From assembly GCA_000433875.1 (NCBI GenBank), contig HF993347.1, forward strand, positions 59,284 through 123,283: a DNA stretch of 64,000 nt, read 5' to 3'. Shown here piece after piece: positions 43,634-54,837 of the stretch (positions within the stretch are counted from its first letter, which is position 1; each line of letters starts with the position of its first letter). Below the pieces are notes generated by a model that saw only the letters and a program-made list of their open reading frames with translations, searched no databases and was not told the origin of the DNA. Made by a program: the position numbers and the translations under genes. The DNA is from Firmicutes bacterium CAG:884. Lineage in GTDB: Bacteria; Bacillota_I; Bacilli_A; RF39; UBA660.

Positions 43634-46381
43634 ATCCAATTTTTCTATATTTTTAGCAACTATTTGATAATCCTTAAATCTCTTTTCAACATGACCAAAT
43701 ATATGAACAATATCATTATTTTCTATATTATTAATCATTTCAACTGTTTCTTTAAATAAAACAATACTTATTTTATTTATATTATCAGTTCCATCCATAA
43801 AAGCCATATAATCATTATTTTTGGTTTTTATTTTTTTAATTCTATTAACCATTACAACAATATCTACATCTTTATCAAAATATTTATCAATATCACTCAA
43901 ATTAACAAACTTTTCATACTTTATAGAATACTCATTTATTAAATCATTTCCAAAACTAATACCCAAATAATCTTTTTCAAGCATCATCAATTCTTTACGG
44001 CTAAACTCTTCATAATTAGATAATTCAAAAACCGAATCATCCACTAAATCACCAAGTTCAGCATAATTACAAATCAAATCCAAATTAGAAAGTAATGTTC
44101 TCCTGTTATATTCAAAAGAATCAAATACTCCACAAGATATTAAAGATTCAAGTATATTTTTATTAACCTTTACTCTTTTAACAAAATCAAATATATTTAA
44201 AAATAAACCTTTTTTTCTTTCTTCTAAAAAACTATTAACAAAACCACTACCAACACCCTTAATACTTGTTAATGGTAAATATACTTTATTATTTACAATT
44301 TCATAAACATCCGAACTAATATTTATATCAGGTCTATTTATATTAACGCCACACAATCTAGCTTCATATATATAATCATTTATTTTTTCATCACCATTAA
44401 AATAAGTAAGTAAACTAACATAAAAACATTCTTTATAGTGTGCTTTTATATAAGCCATTCTATAAGCAAGTAAAGCATAACTAACTGAGTGTGATTTATT
44501 AAATCCATATTGTGCAAACTTTTTAATATCTTCAAATACTTTCTTAGCAACTTCTAAACTATAACCATTTTTTAAAGCTCCATTAATAAATGTATCATAT
44601 GATTTTTCCATAACATTTTCTTTTTTCTTACTCATCGCTCTTCTTAATATATCAGCTTCACCCAAACTATATCCAGCCATAACATTTGAAATTAACATTA
44701 TTTGTTCTTGATATATCATAACTCCATAAGTTGGTTCAAGTATACTTTTTAATCTATCATCATAATAATTTGGTTTTAATTTACCTTTTTTATAATTAAT
44801 ATACAAATCTATATTATTAGCAGGTCCTGGTCTAAATAAAGCATTCGCGACTATAATATCATCAAATGAATTAACATCTAATCTTTTTAAGAAATTAATC
44901 ATTCCACTTGATTCAAATTGAAATATTCCAAGTGTATTTCCATTTTTAAACAAATCTAAAGTCATTTTATCATTTAATGGTATATTATAAATATCAAAAC
45001 TATTATCAGTTTTTTTCACTTTTTCAATACTATCTCTTAATATACTTAAATTTTTTAAACCTAAAAAGTCCATTTTTAATAATCCGATTTGTTCCAAATA
45101 TTCAGGTGTATATCCTGATATATAATCTGATCCGTTATATATCATTGGAACAGAATATGCTAAATTATTATTACTCATTACAACTCCTGCAGCATGCATT
45201 GTAATATTTCTTTTAAGTCCTTCTAATAATAATCCTAATTTATATAATTTTTTTAATTCATATGTGCTTAAATATTTTTTTACATTTTCATAATTATCTT
45301 TTAATGAAATATTAGGATTAATAGCTTTACTTAAGTTATTAACATCAATGTCCATAACTCTTCCTAAATCTCTTATAACAGCTCTTGATTTTAATGTTCC
45401 AAAAGCAATTATATTTGCGACTCTATCATTTCCGTATTTATTTTTACAATAATTTATTACTTCTTCCCTTCGATCAAATTCAAAATCAATATCAATATCA
45501 GGCATTGTAACTCTTTCGATGTTTAAAAATCTTTCAAATAATAAATCATATTTTAATGGATCAACTTCTGTTATATCTAATACATAAGATATAAGTGATC
45601 CAGCGGCGCTTCCTCTTCCGGGGCCGACTAATATTCCGTTATCTTTAGCATATTTTACATAATCATACACAATTAAGAAATAATCGCAAAAGCCCATTTT
45701 ATTTATTATATCTAATTCATATTTAATTCTATCTAAATATTTTTTTTGTATTGATGCGCCAAATTTCTTTTTTGTGCCTTCAAGTATTTTTTCTTTTAAT
45801 AATTTATAACTATCACAATCACTATATTTTAATATTTCTTCTTTATGGATTAATTCTAAATCAATTGAATTAATTATTTTTTCTATATTTTCATCTTTTA
45901 TTATTTCAAATGATACATCTTTTATATTTTCAATATTTTGAATGTTTTGATTCAAATTAATGGCTTCCAAATATTTTAAAGCACTTTCATTATTTTTATC
46001 TAATGATTTTATTTCTTTAAAGTATAAATCATTTATATTATAAAATTCAAAATTAAATATTTTTTTATTTCCTATTAATATAATATCATCATAATCTTTA
46101 AGTCCATATCTAGATATTAATAATAGATTTCTAAATCCGTTATAATTTTTACAAAACAAATATATTTTTTCATTTTCATATATATATTCTAATCCAATTA
46201 TACATTTTATATTATTTAATTTGCAGGCATTATAAAATTCTAAAGATCCACACAAATTATCATCACATAAACTTAAAACATTTATATTATTTGTTTTAGC
46301 ATATTTTATTAAATCATTAATTTTAATTAGACTTTTAAGTAAAGAATAATCACTTTTCAAATTAAGTGAACCATATTTCAT
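43631..46381 (-). CDS. dnaE: DNA polymerase III alpha subunit DnaE (short form, inactive PHP domain)
   Basis: The 916-aa C-family polymerase has an N-terminal PHP domain, a catalytic palm with GPGRGSAAGSL and the metal Asp triad in PDIDIDFEF, the fingers (FNKSHSVSYALLAYRMAY), a tandem helix-hairpin-helix and a C-terminal OB fold (DIVVMVNRIKKIKT). PHP metal residues are lost: the usual HxHSxYS reads NLKSDYS and TDHG reads CDDN, so no PHP exonuclease is expected. It is shorter than the roughly 1100 residues of Bacillus DnaE. ATG 46381 with GGAGGG 6 bases before replaces an upstream TTG. Confidence 0.9.
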   Translation of the reverse strand: MKYGSLNLKSDYSLLKSLIKINDLIKYAKTNNINVLSLCDDNLCGSLEFYNACKLNNIKCIIGLEYIYENEKIYLFCKNYNGFRNLLLISRYGLKDYDDIILIGNKKIFNFEFYNINDLYFKEIKSLDKNNESALKYLEAINLNQNIQNIENIKDVSFEIIKDENIEKIINSIDLELIHKEEILKYSDCDSYKLLKEKILEGTKKKFGASIQKKYLDRIKYELDIINKMGFCDYFLIVYDYVKYAKDNGILVGPGRGSAAGSLISYVLDITEVDPLKYDLLFERFLNIERVTMPDIDIDFEFDRREEVINYCKNKYGNDRVANIIAFGTLKSRAVIRDLGRVMDIDVNNLSKAINPNISLKDNYENVKKYLSTYELKKLYKLGLLLEGLKRNITMHAAGVVMSNNNLAYSVPMIYNGSDYISGYTPEYLEQIGLLKMDFLGLKNLSILRDSIEKVKKTDNSFDIYNIPLNDKMTLDLFKNGNTLGIFQFESSGMINFLKRLDVNSFDDIIVANALFRPGPANNIDLYINYKKGKLKPNYYDDRLKSILEPTYGVMIYQEQIMLISNVMAGYSLGEADILRRAMSKKKENVMEKSYDTFINGALKNGYSLEVAKKVFEDIKKFAQYGFNKSHSVSYALLAYRMAYIKAHYKECFYVSLLTYFNGDEKINDYIYEARLCGVNINRPDINISSDVYEIVNNKVYLPLTSIKGVGSGFVNSFLEERKKGLFLNIFDFVKRVKVNKNILESLISCGVFDSFEYNRRTLLSNLDLICNYAELGDLVDDSVFELSNYEEFSRKELMMLEKDYLGISFGNDLINEYSIKYEKFVNLSDIDKYFDKDVDIVVMVNRIKKIKTKNNDYMAFMDGTDNINKISIVLFKETVEMINNIENNDIVHIFGHVEKRFKDYQIVAKNIEKLD

Positions 46382-46446
46382 ATAATCCCTCCAATACAAT
46401 TTTACTATAAAATTAAATATTTTTAAATATTTTACCCCAAAAATAT

Positions 46447-46475
46447 TTGACTTATTATCGAATATATGTTAAAGT
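46447..46475 (+). promoter_or_regulatory. Sigma-A promoter of rpmB
   Basis: TTGACT (46447-46452), 17 bases, TAAAGT (46470-46475), 39 bases before the rpmB ATG. Confidence 0.6.
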
Positions 46476-46514
46476 TATTAAAGCAAACGCAAAAAACTTG
46501 AAGGAGATGGAAAA

Positions 46515-46685
46515 ATGGCAAAAAAATTAACTGCAAAAGCACCTCTATTTGGTAATAATAGATCACATTCTTGTAGAGCTACTAAACATAAACAAAATGT
46601 AAATTTACAAAAAGTAACATTAGATGATGGTACAGCTGTAAGAATGAGTGCTCGTGAATTAAGAACATTAAAAAAATATAGTTAA
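46515..46685 (+). CDS. rpmB: Ribosomal protein bL28
   Basis: The 56-aa basic protein reads MAKKLTAKAPLFGNNRSHSC, then ATKHKQNVNLQKVTLDDG and RMSARELRTLK, matching bL28 (GNxxSHA, NLQKV, VSAR.LR). It is slightly shorter than usual and lacks the paired Cys zinc site at the N terminus (only one Cys). AAGGAGATGG precedes ATG. Monocistronic, with promoter and terminator. Confidence 0.92.
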   Translation: MAKKLTAKAPLFGNNRSHSCRATKHKQNVNLQKVTLDDGTAVRMSARELRTLKKYS

Positions 46686-46705
46686 TCAAATAACTATATT
46701 TTTTG
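46675..46705 (+). terminator. Terminator of rpmB
   Basis: Stem AATATAGTTA / TAACTATATT with a 6-base loop around the TAA stop, then TTTTTT. Confidence 0.8.
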
Positions 46706-47226
46706 TTAGTTTTGACATCGTCTTATTCTACAAACATAATTTCCTCCGTAAAACCGTTCTTGTCGAACAATGTTATCCTCTTCGTTATATGCCTGATGTC
46801 TTATAACTCTTGAACTTCCAAAAGTACGAAGTAAAGCATACGACCATAAACCAGCATCTTATTTGTTTCTACATCTAATACCTTTGTCTTTGCTTCATCT
46901 AAATAAAACTTCGTATTTGATGGCGTGCTACTTCCATTAAACATTATTGTATATTCTATATCAGATGACGATCCTACGCCTGTTGCCGTTAAAACAAACG
47001 ATCCCTTATCACCAGGTATTATTACCTTATCACTTGATTCTATGCTAGGTGTTCCAGTAATAGTATCATACAAATCTATAAATGGACCACTATCTATAAT
47101 TATCCTATAGAATTCTACTCTATATATTTTATCAACACAATATTTATTTTTTTTAGTAATACTAGTATGTATTAAGTCAAATATTTTATCAACATTCCTT
47201 CTATTTCCATATTGTTTTATCAACAA
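46706..47226 (-). pseudogene. Decayed surface-protein gene (IIPGDKGSF domain)
   Basis: On the minus strand residues VDKIYRVEFYRIIIDSG are followed by TPSIESSDKVIIPGDKGSFV and a stretch like the N-terminal domain of the 535-aa DUF285 protein (FYLDEAKTKVL versus FYTSSDYKSEL). No signal peptide or anchor helix is left between the two parts. The frame ends TAA at 46801; a +1 frame continues from LWSYALLRTFGSSRVIRHQ to CRIRRCQN and TAA at 46706-46708. The RVIRHQ block recurs at 61 kb. I read it as a gene with an internal deletion and a 3' frameshift, or two remnants joined. Confidence 0.55.
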
Positions 47227-47270
47227 TTCTGTTGATATCTATTTTCATCTACTATATCAATGATACCACA
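47080..47270. repeat. Dispersed repeat copy A (5' region of decayed surface gene)
   Basis: Shares near-identical blocks with 61040-61169: ATTATCCTATAGAATTCT, then ATATTTTAT and AACATT segments, then TACTATATCAATGATACCAC. Copy A has an extra stretch of about 60 bases flanked by GTTGATAAAAT. On the minus strand both read in the same frame (KIYxxEFYRIII). Confidence 0.65.
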
Positions 47271-47290
47271 AATCAAAAGTCTTGCCAATA

Positions 47291-47325
47291 AAAAATCCCA
47301 TTCCGTTAAGAAACAGGATTTTTTA
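47291..47325 (-). terminator. Terminator of htpG
   Basis: Minus strand AAATCC ... GGATTT with an imperfect inner stem, then a T run, just after the htpG stop. Confidence 0.6.
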
Positions 47326-47327
47326 TT

Positions 47328-49190
47328 TTATTTAGAAATAATATCACTAATTAAATTACTAATTTCAGTTGGATTATCAATAGATAAACCCTCTATAAGT
47401 CTAGCCTCGGCATATAAAACCTTAGCATATGATTTAACTTCATCTTTATTATTCTCATATAATTCTTTTAATTTATTTGCAATTGGATGATTCATATTAA
47501 TCTCAAGAACCTTTTCTGCATTTACTCTCTCATCAGTAGGCATCGCATTAATAACTTTTTCCATTTCTACAGAAACATCACCCTTAGATGTCAAACAAAC
47601 TGAATGATTCTTAAGCTTATTAGTAAACTTAACATCTGCAATATTAATAGATTCTTTCATTAAAGATAATAAATCTTTATTCTCTTCATTAAACTTATTA
47701 ACCTCTTCACTATTTTCAAGATTCAAGCTCTCATTTGCAATGTTAATAAACTTATGACCATCATATTCACCTAAAATAGTCAAAACAAACTCATCAATAT
47801 AATCAGTTAAATATAAAATTTCATAATTCTTATCTTTAACCTGTTCAGTTTGTGGCATCAAATCAATCTTTTCATTACTCTCACCACAAGCATAATAAAT
47901 AGAATCTTGACCATTTGCCATATTATTAACATATTCTTTTAAAGAAATTAGATCTTTAGCTTTAGACGAATAAAACATTACTAAATCTTTTAAATCATCC
48001 TTATTAATACCATATTCATTATAAATACCAAACTTAATTTGATTACCAAAAACCTTAAAGAACTTCTTATAATTTTCTCTATCATTTTCCATCATATTTT
48101 CAAGTTCTTTTTTAATCTTATTTTCAATATTCTTGGCAATTATATTTAAGTTCTTTGATCTTTGTAACATCTCTCTTGAAATATTTAAAGAAATATCCTC
48201 ACTATCAACAACACCTTTAACAAAACTAAAATAATCAGGAAGTAATTCCTTACACTTATCCATTATCAATATTCCATTAGAATATAAACTTAAACCTTTT
48301 TCATACTCTTTAGTATAAAAATCATAAGGAGCATGTGAAGGAATAAATAATAATCCTCTATAAGAACATAATCCCTCAACAGATGTAGAAATAACTTTTA
48401 AAGGCTTTTCATAATCATAATATTTATCAATATAATAATTATCATATTCCTCATCTTTAACATCTTTTTTATCTTTTTTCCATATAGGAATCATACTATT
48501 TAAAGTTTCTAATTCCTTTACATCCTCATATTCCTTATCATTATCAGCTTTAGGTTTAGAATGAACACATTCCATAACAATAGGATATCTTACATAATCA
48601 GAATATTTTTTAACCAATTCTTTAATTTTATATTCTTTCAAATACTCTGAGTACTTATCATCTTCTGTATCCTTTTTCAAATGTAATCTAATAATAGTAC
48701 CATTACTATCTTTTGAAGCCTCACTAATAGTATACCCATCAGCGCCTTCACTTTCCCATAAATAAGCTTTATCACTATCTATAGATTTACTTAATACCTC
48801 TACTTTATCACTAACCATAAAAGCAGAATAAAAACCAACACCAAACTTACCAATGATATCAATATCTTTATTTTTTTCTGCCATTTCTTTAAAAACTAAA
48901 GAACCACTTTTTGCAATTGTCCCTAAATTAGATTCTAGTTCACCTTCAGTCATACCAATACCATTATCTTCAATTATTAAAGTATCATTATCAGTACTTA
49001 TTGTTATTTTTAAATCATCTTTATTAACTTTAATATTTGAATCAACTAATGACTTATAATATAACTTATCTAAAGCATCACTAGCATTTGATATAAGCTC
49101 CCTTAAAAATATTTCTCGATTTGTATAAATTGAATTAATCATTAAATCAAGTAATCTTTTAGACTCTGATTTAAATTCTTTCTTTTTCAT
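47328..49190 (-). CDS. htpG: Chaperone HtpG (Hsp90)
   Basis: The 620-aa Hsp90 has the GHKL ATPase domain with LRELISNASDALDKL (residues 27-41), DNGIGMT (about 73), GKFGVGFYSAFMV and the middle-domain Arg segment NISREMLQ. ATG 49190 (MKKKEF) is preferred over 49208: the -10 box at 49214-49219 would place the transcript start at the upstream ATG, and AAGAGAGTGA lies before the downstream one. Regulated by CIRCE, so HrcA control rather than the class III/V type of control of Bacillus htpG. Confidence 0.95.
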   Translation of the reverse strand: MKKKEFKSESKRLLDLMINSIYTNREIFLRELISNASDALDKLYYKSLVDSNIKVNKDDLKITISTDNDTLIIEDNGIGMTEGELESNLGTIAKSGSLVFKEMAEKNKDIDIIGKFGVGFYSAFMVSDKVEVLSKSIDSDKAYLWESEGADGYTISEASKDSNGTIIRLHLKKDTEDDKYSEYLKEYKIKELVKKYSDYVRYPIVMECVHSKPKADNDKEYEDVKELETLNSMIPIWKKDKKDVKDEEYDNYYIDKYYDYEKPLKVISTSVEGLCSYRGLLFIPSHAPYDFYTKEYEKGLSLYSNGILIMDKCKELLPDYFSFVKGVVDSEDISLNISREMLQRSKNLNIIAKNIENKIKKELENMMENDRENYKKFFKVFGNQIKFGIYNEYGINKDDLKDLVMFYSSKAKDLISLKEYVNNMANGQDSIYYACGESNEKIDLMPQTEQVKDKNYEILYLTDYIDEFVLTILGEYDGHKFINIANESLNLENSEEVNKFNEENKDLLSLMKESINIADVKFTNKLKNHSVCLTSKGDVSVEMEKVINAMPTDERVNAEKVLEINMNHPIANKLKELYENNKDEVKSYAKVLYAEARLIEGLSIDNPTEISNLISDIISK

Positions 49191-49213
49191 AATATCACTC
49201 TCTTTCATATATA

Positions 49214-49242
49214 GTTATACCACTATTGTTAGCAGTTGTCAA
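49214..49242 (-). promoter_or_regulatory. Sigma-A promoter of htpG
   Basis: Minus strand TTGACA (49237-49242), exactly 17 bases, TATAAC (49214-49219). A consensus -35, embedded in the CIRCE operator. Confidence 0.85.
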
Positions 49243-49255
49243 GAAAGAGTGCTAA
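49229..49255. promoter_or_regulatory. CIRCE operator (HrcA binding site)
   Basis: Plus strand TTAGCAGTT, 9 bases (GTCAAGAAA), GAGTGCTAA. The right arm is perfect to the CIRCE consensus, the left arm has two mismatches. It covers the -35 box of htpG, the position expected for repression by HrcA. Confidence 0.9.
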
Positions 49256-49284
49256 TAAATCAAATTATTTTTATTTTTGTAAAG

Positions 49285-49329
49285 TTATCGACCACTTTTC
49301 ACTATAAACATACCAAAATTGGTCGATAA
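49285..49329. repeat. 10-bp inverted repeat upstream of htpG promoter
   Basis: TTATCGACCA (49285-49294) and TGGTCGATAA (49320-49329) are perfect complements with a 25-base centre. There is no T run, so it is not a terminator. It could be an operator with two half-sites two and a half turns apart; unassigned. Confidence 0.6.
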
Positions 49330-49344
49330 AACCCATTTTTACTC

Positions 49345-49374
49345 AAAAAAAAGAATATAGTCAAACTATATTCT
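49345..49374 (-). terminator. Terminator of aspS
   Basis: Minus strand AGAATATAG, 5 bases, CTATATTCT and eight T; contains part of the TAG stop. Confidence 0.8.
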
Positions 49375-50689
49375 ATGGATTTAATCTATTTGGTCCTCTA
49401 AATAAGAACATTGATTCCTTAACATTAGAAACACCAAGTAATAACATTGTTAATCTATCAACACCAATCGCGAAACCACCATGTGGAGGACAACCATATT
49501 TAAAGAATTCCAAATAGAACTTAACATCTTCTCCAAGCCCTTTTTCACGAGCATTTTTAACAAGTTCCTCATATCTATGTTCTCTTTGAGCACCTGTAGT
49601 TATCTCTACACCTCTCCAAATTAAATCATAACCTTGTAAAATACCTTCTTCATTCCTCATGTGATAGAAAGCTCTCTTTTCAGCCGGATAATCAGTAATA
49701 AACATAAACTCATGATCAAACTTATCTTGAGCAAGTTTATAAACCAATCTTTCAGCTTCCGTTGTTAAATCAACCTTTTCTTCTTCAGGAACAACATAAC
49801 CATATCTTTTTTCAAGTTCTTTATAAACATCCCTTAAAGCCATTTTAGGGAAAGGTAAAGTTGGAACCTTTATTTCAAGACCAAATACCTCTTTAATTAT
49901 ATCGCCACATTCACTATTAGTTTTATCTAAAGCATATGCAAGCATTTCTGCTTCTAAATTCATAACATCATCAAATGAATTAATATAACTAAACTCAACA
50001 TCAAAACTTGTAAACTCAGTAGCATGTCTACTAGTGTTAGAATTTTCCGCTCTAAAACAAGGCGCTACTTCAAATATTCTACTAAAACCACTAGCCATTG
50101 CCATTTGCTTATAAAATTGTGGTGATTGCGCTAAATAAGCTTTTCTATCAAAATATTTTACTTCAAAAACATCAGAACCAGACTCACTAGCAGCACCTAT
50201 TAATTTAGGTGTATGTATTTCTGTAAACTTATTATTATACAAATATTCTCTCATATACTTTACAATAACACTTTGAATTTGGAATATCTTCATATTCTTA
50301 TCATTTCTTAAATCAATAAAACGATAATCTAATCTTGTATCCAAATTAACATTATCTAAATCCTTATAATTAAAAGGCAATTCATTTTCACTTCTACTAG
50401 TAACTACTATTTTACTAGGAATTAATTCCATACCATTTAATTTTACATTAGGATTAAGAACAACTTTACAATTTACTCTAACGGTACTCTCTAAAGGAAG
50501 CGAACTAATAAGTTCAACCATTCCCTTATTTTCTTCTAAAGACTTTTCAATTGTCATTTGAACTTTACCTGTACTATCTCTAAGTACAACAAATTGAACC
50601 CATTTAATATCTCTTATAGCATCAACAAAGCCTTCAAAAACAATCTCTTTATCAGCATAATTTTTTAAATCTTTTACATCAATTTTCAT
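49373..50689 (-). CDS. aspS: Aspartyl-tRNA synthetase, archaeal-type (AspRS2), possibly non-discriminating
   Basis: The 438-aa class IIb enzyme lacks the bacterial GAD insertion and is typical of archaeal/eukaryal-type AspRS found in some Clostridia. Landmarks: OB fold VFEGFVDAIRDIKWVQFVVL, motif 2 FRAENSNTSRHATEFTSFDV, and motif 3 near the end with GVDRLTMLLLGV. QSPQFYKQM is the substrate-binding stretch. Such short AspRS can be non-discriminating and need GatCAB for Asn-tRNA; that cannot be decided here. A T-box leader with a GAC (Asp) specifier precedes it. Confidence 0.92.
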   Translation of the reverse strand: MKIDVKDLKNYADKEIVFEGFVDAIRDIKWVQFVVLRDSTGKVQMTIEKSLEENKGMVELISSLPLESTVRVNCKVVLNPNVKLNGMELIPSKIVVTSRSENELPFNYKDLDNVNLDTRLDYRFIDLRNDKNMKIFQIQSVIVKYMREYLYNNKFTEIHTPKLIGAASESGSDVFEVKYFDRKAYLAQSPQFYKQMAMASGFSRIFEVAPCFRAENSNTSRHATEFTSFDVEFSYINSFDDVMNLEAEMLAYALDKTNSECGDIIKEVFGLEIKVPTLPFPKMALRDVYKELEKRYGYVVPEEEKVDLTTEAERLVYKLAQDKFDHEFMFITDYPAEKRAFYHMRNEEGILQGYDLIWRGVEITTGAQREHRYEELVKNAREKGLGEDVKFYLEFFKYGCPPHGGFAIGVDRLTMLLLGVSNVKESMFLFRGPNRLNP

Positions 50690-50704
50690 ATTTCCTCCTA
50701 TATT

Positions 50705-50928
50705 ATAAAAACAGTGCCATCCTTAAAAAGGACGAATCACTGTTAATCCGCGGTACCACCTTTATTACTATAAAAAGTCACTCTTTAAATATAACGGTTT
50801 TAACCGGCTTATTCTACTATATTTCTTTAAGCACTCCTGGTGTCTTTCTAATTATTTTCACATTAATTTCCATCAACCATTAACTTTCTATAATGAATAA
50901 TAATTATACTCTTCCAATCAACATTTAT
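50705..50928 (-). promoter_or_regulatory. T-box riboswitch (tRNA-Asp) of aspS
   Basis: The minus strand carries the T-box core GGTGGTACCGCGG (50747-50760) followed by the terminator AACAGTG ... CACTGTT and TTTTT. The antiterminator and terminator share the T-box side. In stem I the triplet GAC (50842-50844, in AAAGACACC) lies in the position of the specifier and codes Asp, agreeing with the gene. A GGTTGATGGAA element upstream resembles the distal stem I loop. Transcription attenuation by uncharged tRNA is the known mechanism. Confidence 0.92.
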
Positions 50929-50934
50929 GCATAT

Positions 50935-50963
50935 ATAATAATATATTTTTAATTAAAAATCAA
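50935..50963 (-). promoter_or_regulatory. Sigma-A promoter of the T-box/aspS transcript
   Basis: Minus strand TTGATT (50958-50963), 17 bases, TATTAT (50935-50940), placing the start just before stem I. Confidence 0.6.
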
Positions 50964-51030
50964 TAGTTTTTAAAAATAATTTTTTCATATTTTTGATATT
51001 TTCTTAATATACTTGAATGAAGGGAGATTT

Positions 51031-52242
51031 ATGAAAAAAGTTTGGAAAAATTATAAGAGCTCCATCTTTCTTATAATATCAATTATAATAGGCACCATTA
51101 TAGGCATAATCTTTAAAGAAAAAACTAATAAAATTAAAGCCTTAGGCGACCTATTCATAAATATGTTAACTTGTATAGTAATACCAATCGTATTCTTAAA
51201 CATAACCATTTCCATAGGAAAAATGAATAAACCTAAAAGAATAGGAAAAGTATTGATAACAACATTTATTGTCTTTTTAGCAACATCTATAATAAGTGCT
51301 CTACTCGGAATTATTGCATCCAATATAACTCCATTAATTACAGGAACAAAAATAATATCGGAAACAACAACACCAGAAAAAATAAACTTTTTAGATAAGT
51401 TTGCAAATACATTAACAGTATCAAACTTTAATGAATTATTAAGTGTCAATAATATGATTGCCCTTATACTAGCATCAATCATATTTGGAATTGCTTTAAA
51501 CAAAACAAAAGAAACAAAAACATTAGAATTACTAGAAAGTTTAAACAATATTGTTCAAAAAATAGTTAACATAATTATGTTATATGCACCAATTGGAATA
51601 GGAGCATATTTTGCTGTACTAGTAGGTAACTTTGGGGGAAATATCACTTCCGGATATATCAAAACATTTATAATATATTTAATAGTATCAATATTTATCT
51701 ATTTTATAATTTATGGTTTCTATGCCTATATAGCAGGAGGAAAAGAAGGAATAAAAAGATATTTTAAATATAATATCACACCTACCATAACAGCCCTATC
51801 AACCTGTTCATCAGCAGCATCAATACCAAGTAATACAGAAGCAGCTCAAAATATTGGCGTTCCTAGTGATATTGCATCAGCTGTTATACCATTAGGAACA
51901 AACTTCCATAAGGATGGTTCGATTATAGGAAATGCCTTTAAAATAATGTTTCTCGTATATTTATTCAACTTAGACATAACATTTACAAAAGTTTTACTCG
52001 TTGCACTTCTATCAACTCTACTAATAACAGCCCTACCAATAGGCGGTGGTACAATTGCTGAAATGTTTATTATATCTATACTAGGAGCACCTATCTCAGC
52101 TCTACCAATGTTAACAATAATTGCAACCATTATAGATGCACCTGCAACAGTTTTAAATGTTGTTGGCGACTCAGCATCATCAATGTTAGTAACCTATCTA
52201 TTAGAAGGAAAAAATTGGTTAAACAAAAGGATTCTTAACTGA
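51031..52242 (+). CDS. Dicarboxylate/amino acid:cation symporter (DAACS family)
   Basis: The 403-aa transporter has eight helices and two re-entrant loops. Family landmarks are the Ser-rich loop TALSTCSSAASIPSN, PLGTNFHKDGSI (helix 7 with N-x-D-like residues) and the final DAPATVLNVVGDS segment for substrate and Na+. Substrates in relatives are glutamate, aspartate, serine or threonine. ATG 51031 is chosen because GAAGGGAG lies before it; the TTG at 51013 lacks one. Stop is TGA inside the terminator stem. Confidence 0.9.
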   Translation: MKKVWKNYKSSIFLIISIIIGTIIGIIFKEKTNKIKALGDLFINMLTCIVIPIVFLNITISIGKMNKPKRIGKVLITTFIVFLATSIISALLGIIASNITPLITGTKIISETTTPEKINFLDKFANTLTVSNFNELLSVNNMIALILASIIFGIALNKTKETKTLELLESLNNIVQKIVNIIMLYAPIGIGAYFAVLVGNFGGNITSGYIKTFIIYLIVSIFIYFIIYGFYAYIAGGKEGIKRYFKYNITPTITALSTCSSAASIPSNTEAAQNIGVPSDIASAVIPLGTNFHKDGSIIGNAFKIMFLVYLFNLDITFTKVLLVALLSTLLITALPIGGGTIAEMFIISILGAPISALPMLTIIATIIDAPATVLNVVGDSASSMLVTYLLEGKNWLNKRILN

Positions 52243-52252
52243 ATCCTTTTTA
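52225..52252 (+). terminator. Terminator of the symporter gene
   Basis: Stem AAAAGGATTC / GAATCCTTTT with a 6-base loop, then TT; includes the stop. Confidence 0.75.
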
Positions 52253-52327
52253 ATCATCATTAAACCTTCTTCTTTGCAATCTATTCACATCATTTATAGT
52301 AGTTGCATCCCAATTGATAAAACCATA
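52250..52327 (-). pseudogene. 25-codon coding fragment in the symporter-pyrG gap
   Basis: In one minus-strand frame the DNA reads YGFINWDATTINDVNRLQRR then RFNDD and TAA, preceded at once by TAG. The polar, non-repetitive composition looks like the C-terminal end of a lost gene. The remaining sequence up to 52428 shows no frame, RNA motif or repeat that I can identify. Weak call. Confidence 0.25.
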
Positions 52328-52428
52328 CTAGAGATTTCATACAAAGTCTCTTAATTTTCATTAGTTATATAAAATTTTCTATGAATAGAAAATAGCCTTT
52401 CACTAAAATATAACTTCATTTATTTTTC

Positions 52429-54027
<1,599 letters not shown>

Positions 54028-54101
54028 TTACTCCTCCTACTTTCTATAAAAAGTATAACACGAATAAAAAATAAAATCTATAATATAGTCTATTAAAAAT
54101 T

Positions 54102-54128
54102 AAAAAGTCCATCATAATGATAGACTTT
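54102..54128 (-). terminator. Terminator of the collagen-like gene
   Basis: Minus strand AAAGTCTATCA / TGATGGACTTT with one G-T pair, then TTTTTAATTT. Confidence 0.75.
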
Positions 54129-54135
54129 AAATATT

Positions 54136-54792
<657 letters not shown>

Positions 54793-54837
54793 TTATCTTA
54801 TGAAGAAGAAAACACTACGTACAATTAAAAAACACAT

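Noticed and set aside
49190..49208. htpG start at the upstream ATG 49208
   Set aside because: It would coincide with the transcript start from the consensus promoter and has no ribosome-binding site; ATG 49190 has one.
52328..52428. A further small gene or riboswitch before the pyrG end
   Set aside because: No start, conserved RNA motif or inverted repeat was found in this stretch.
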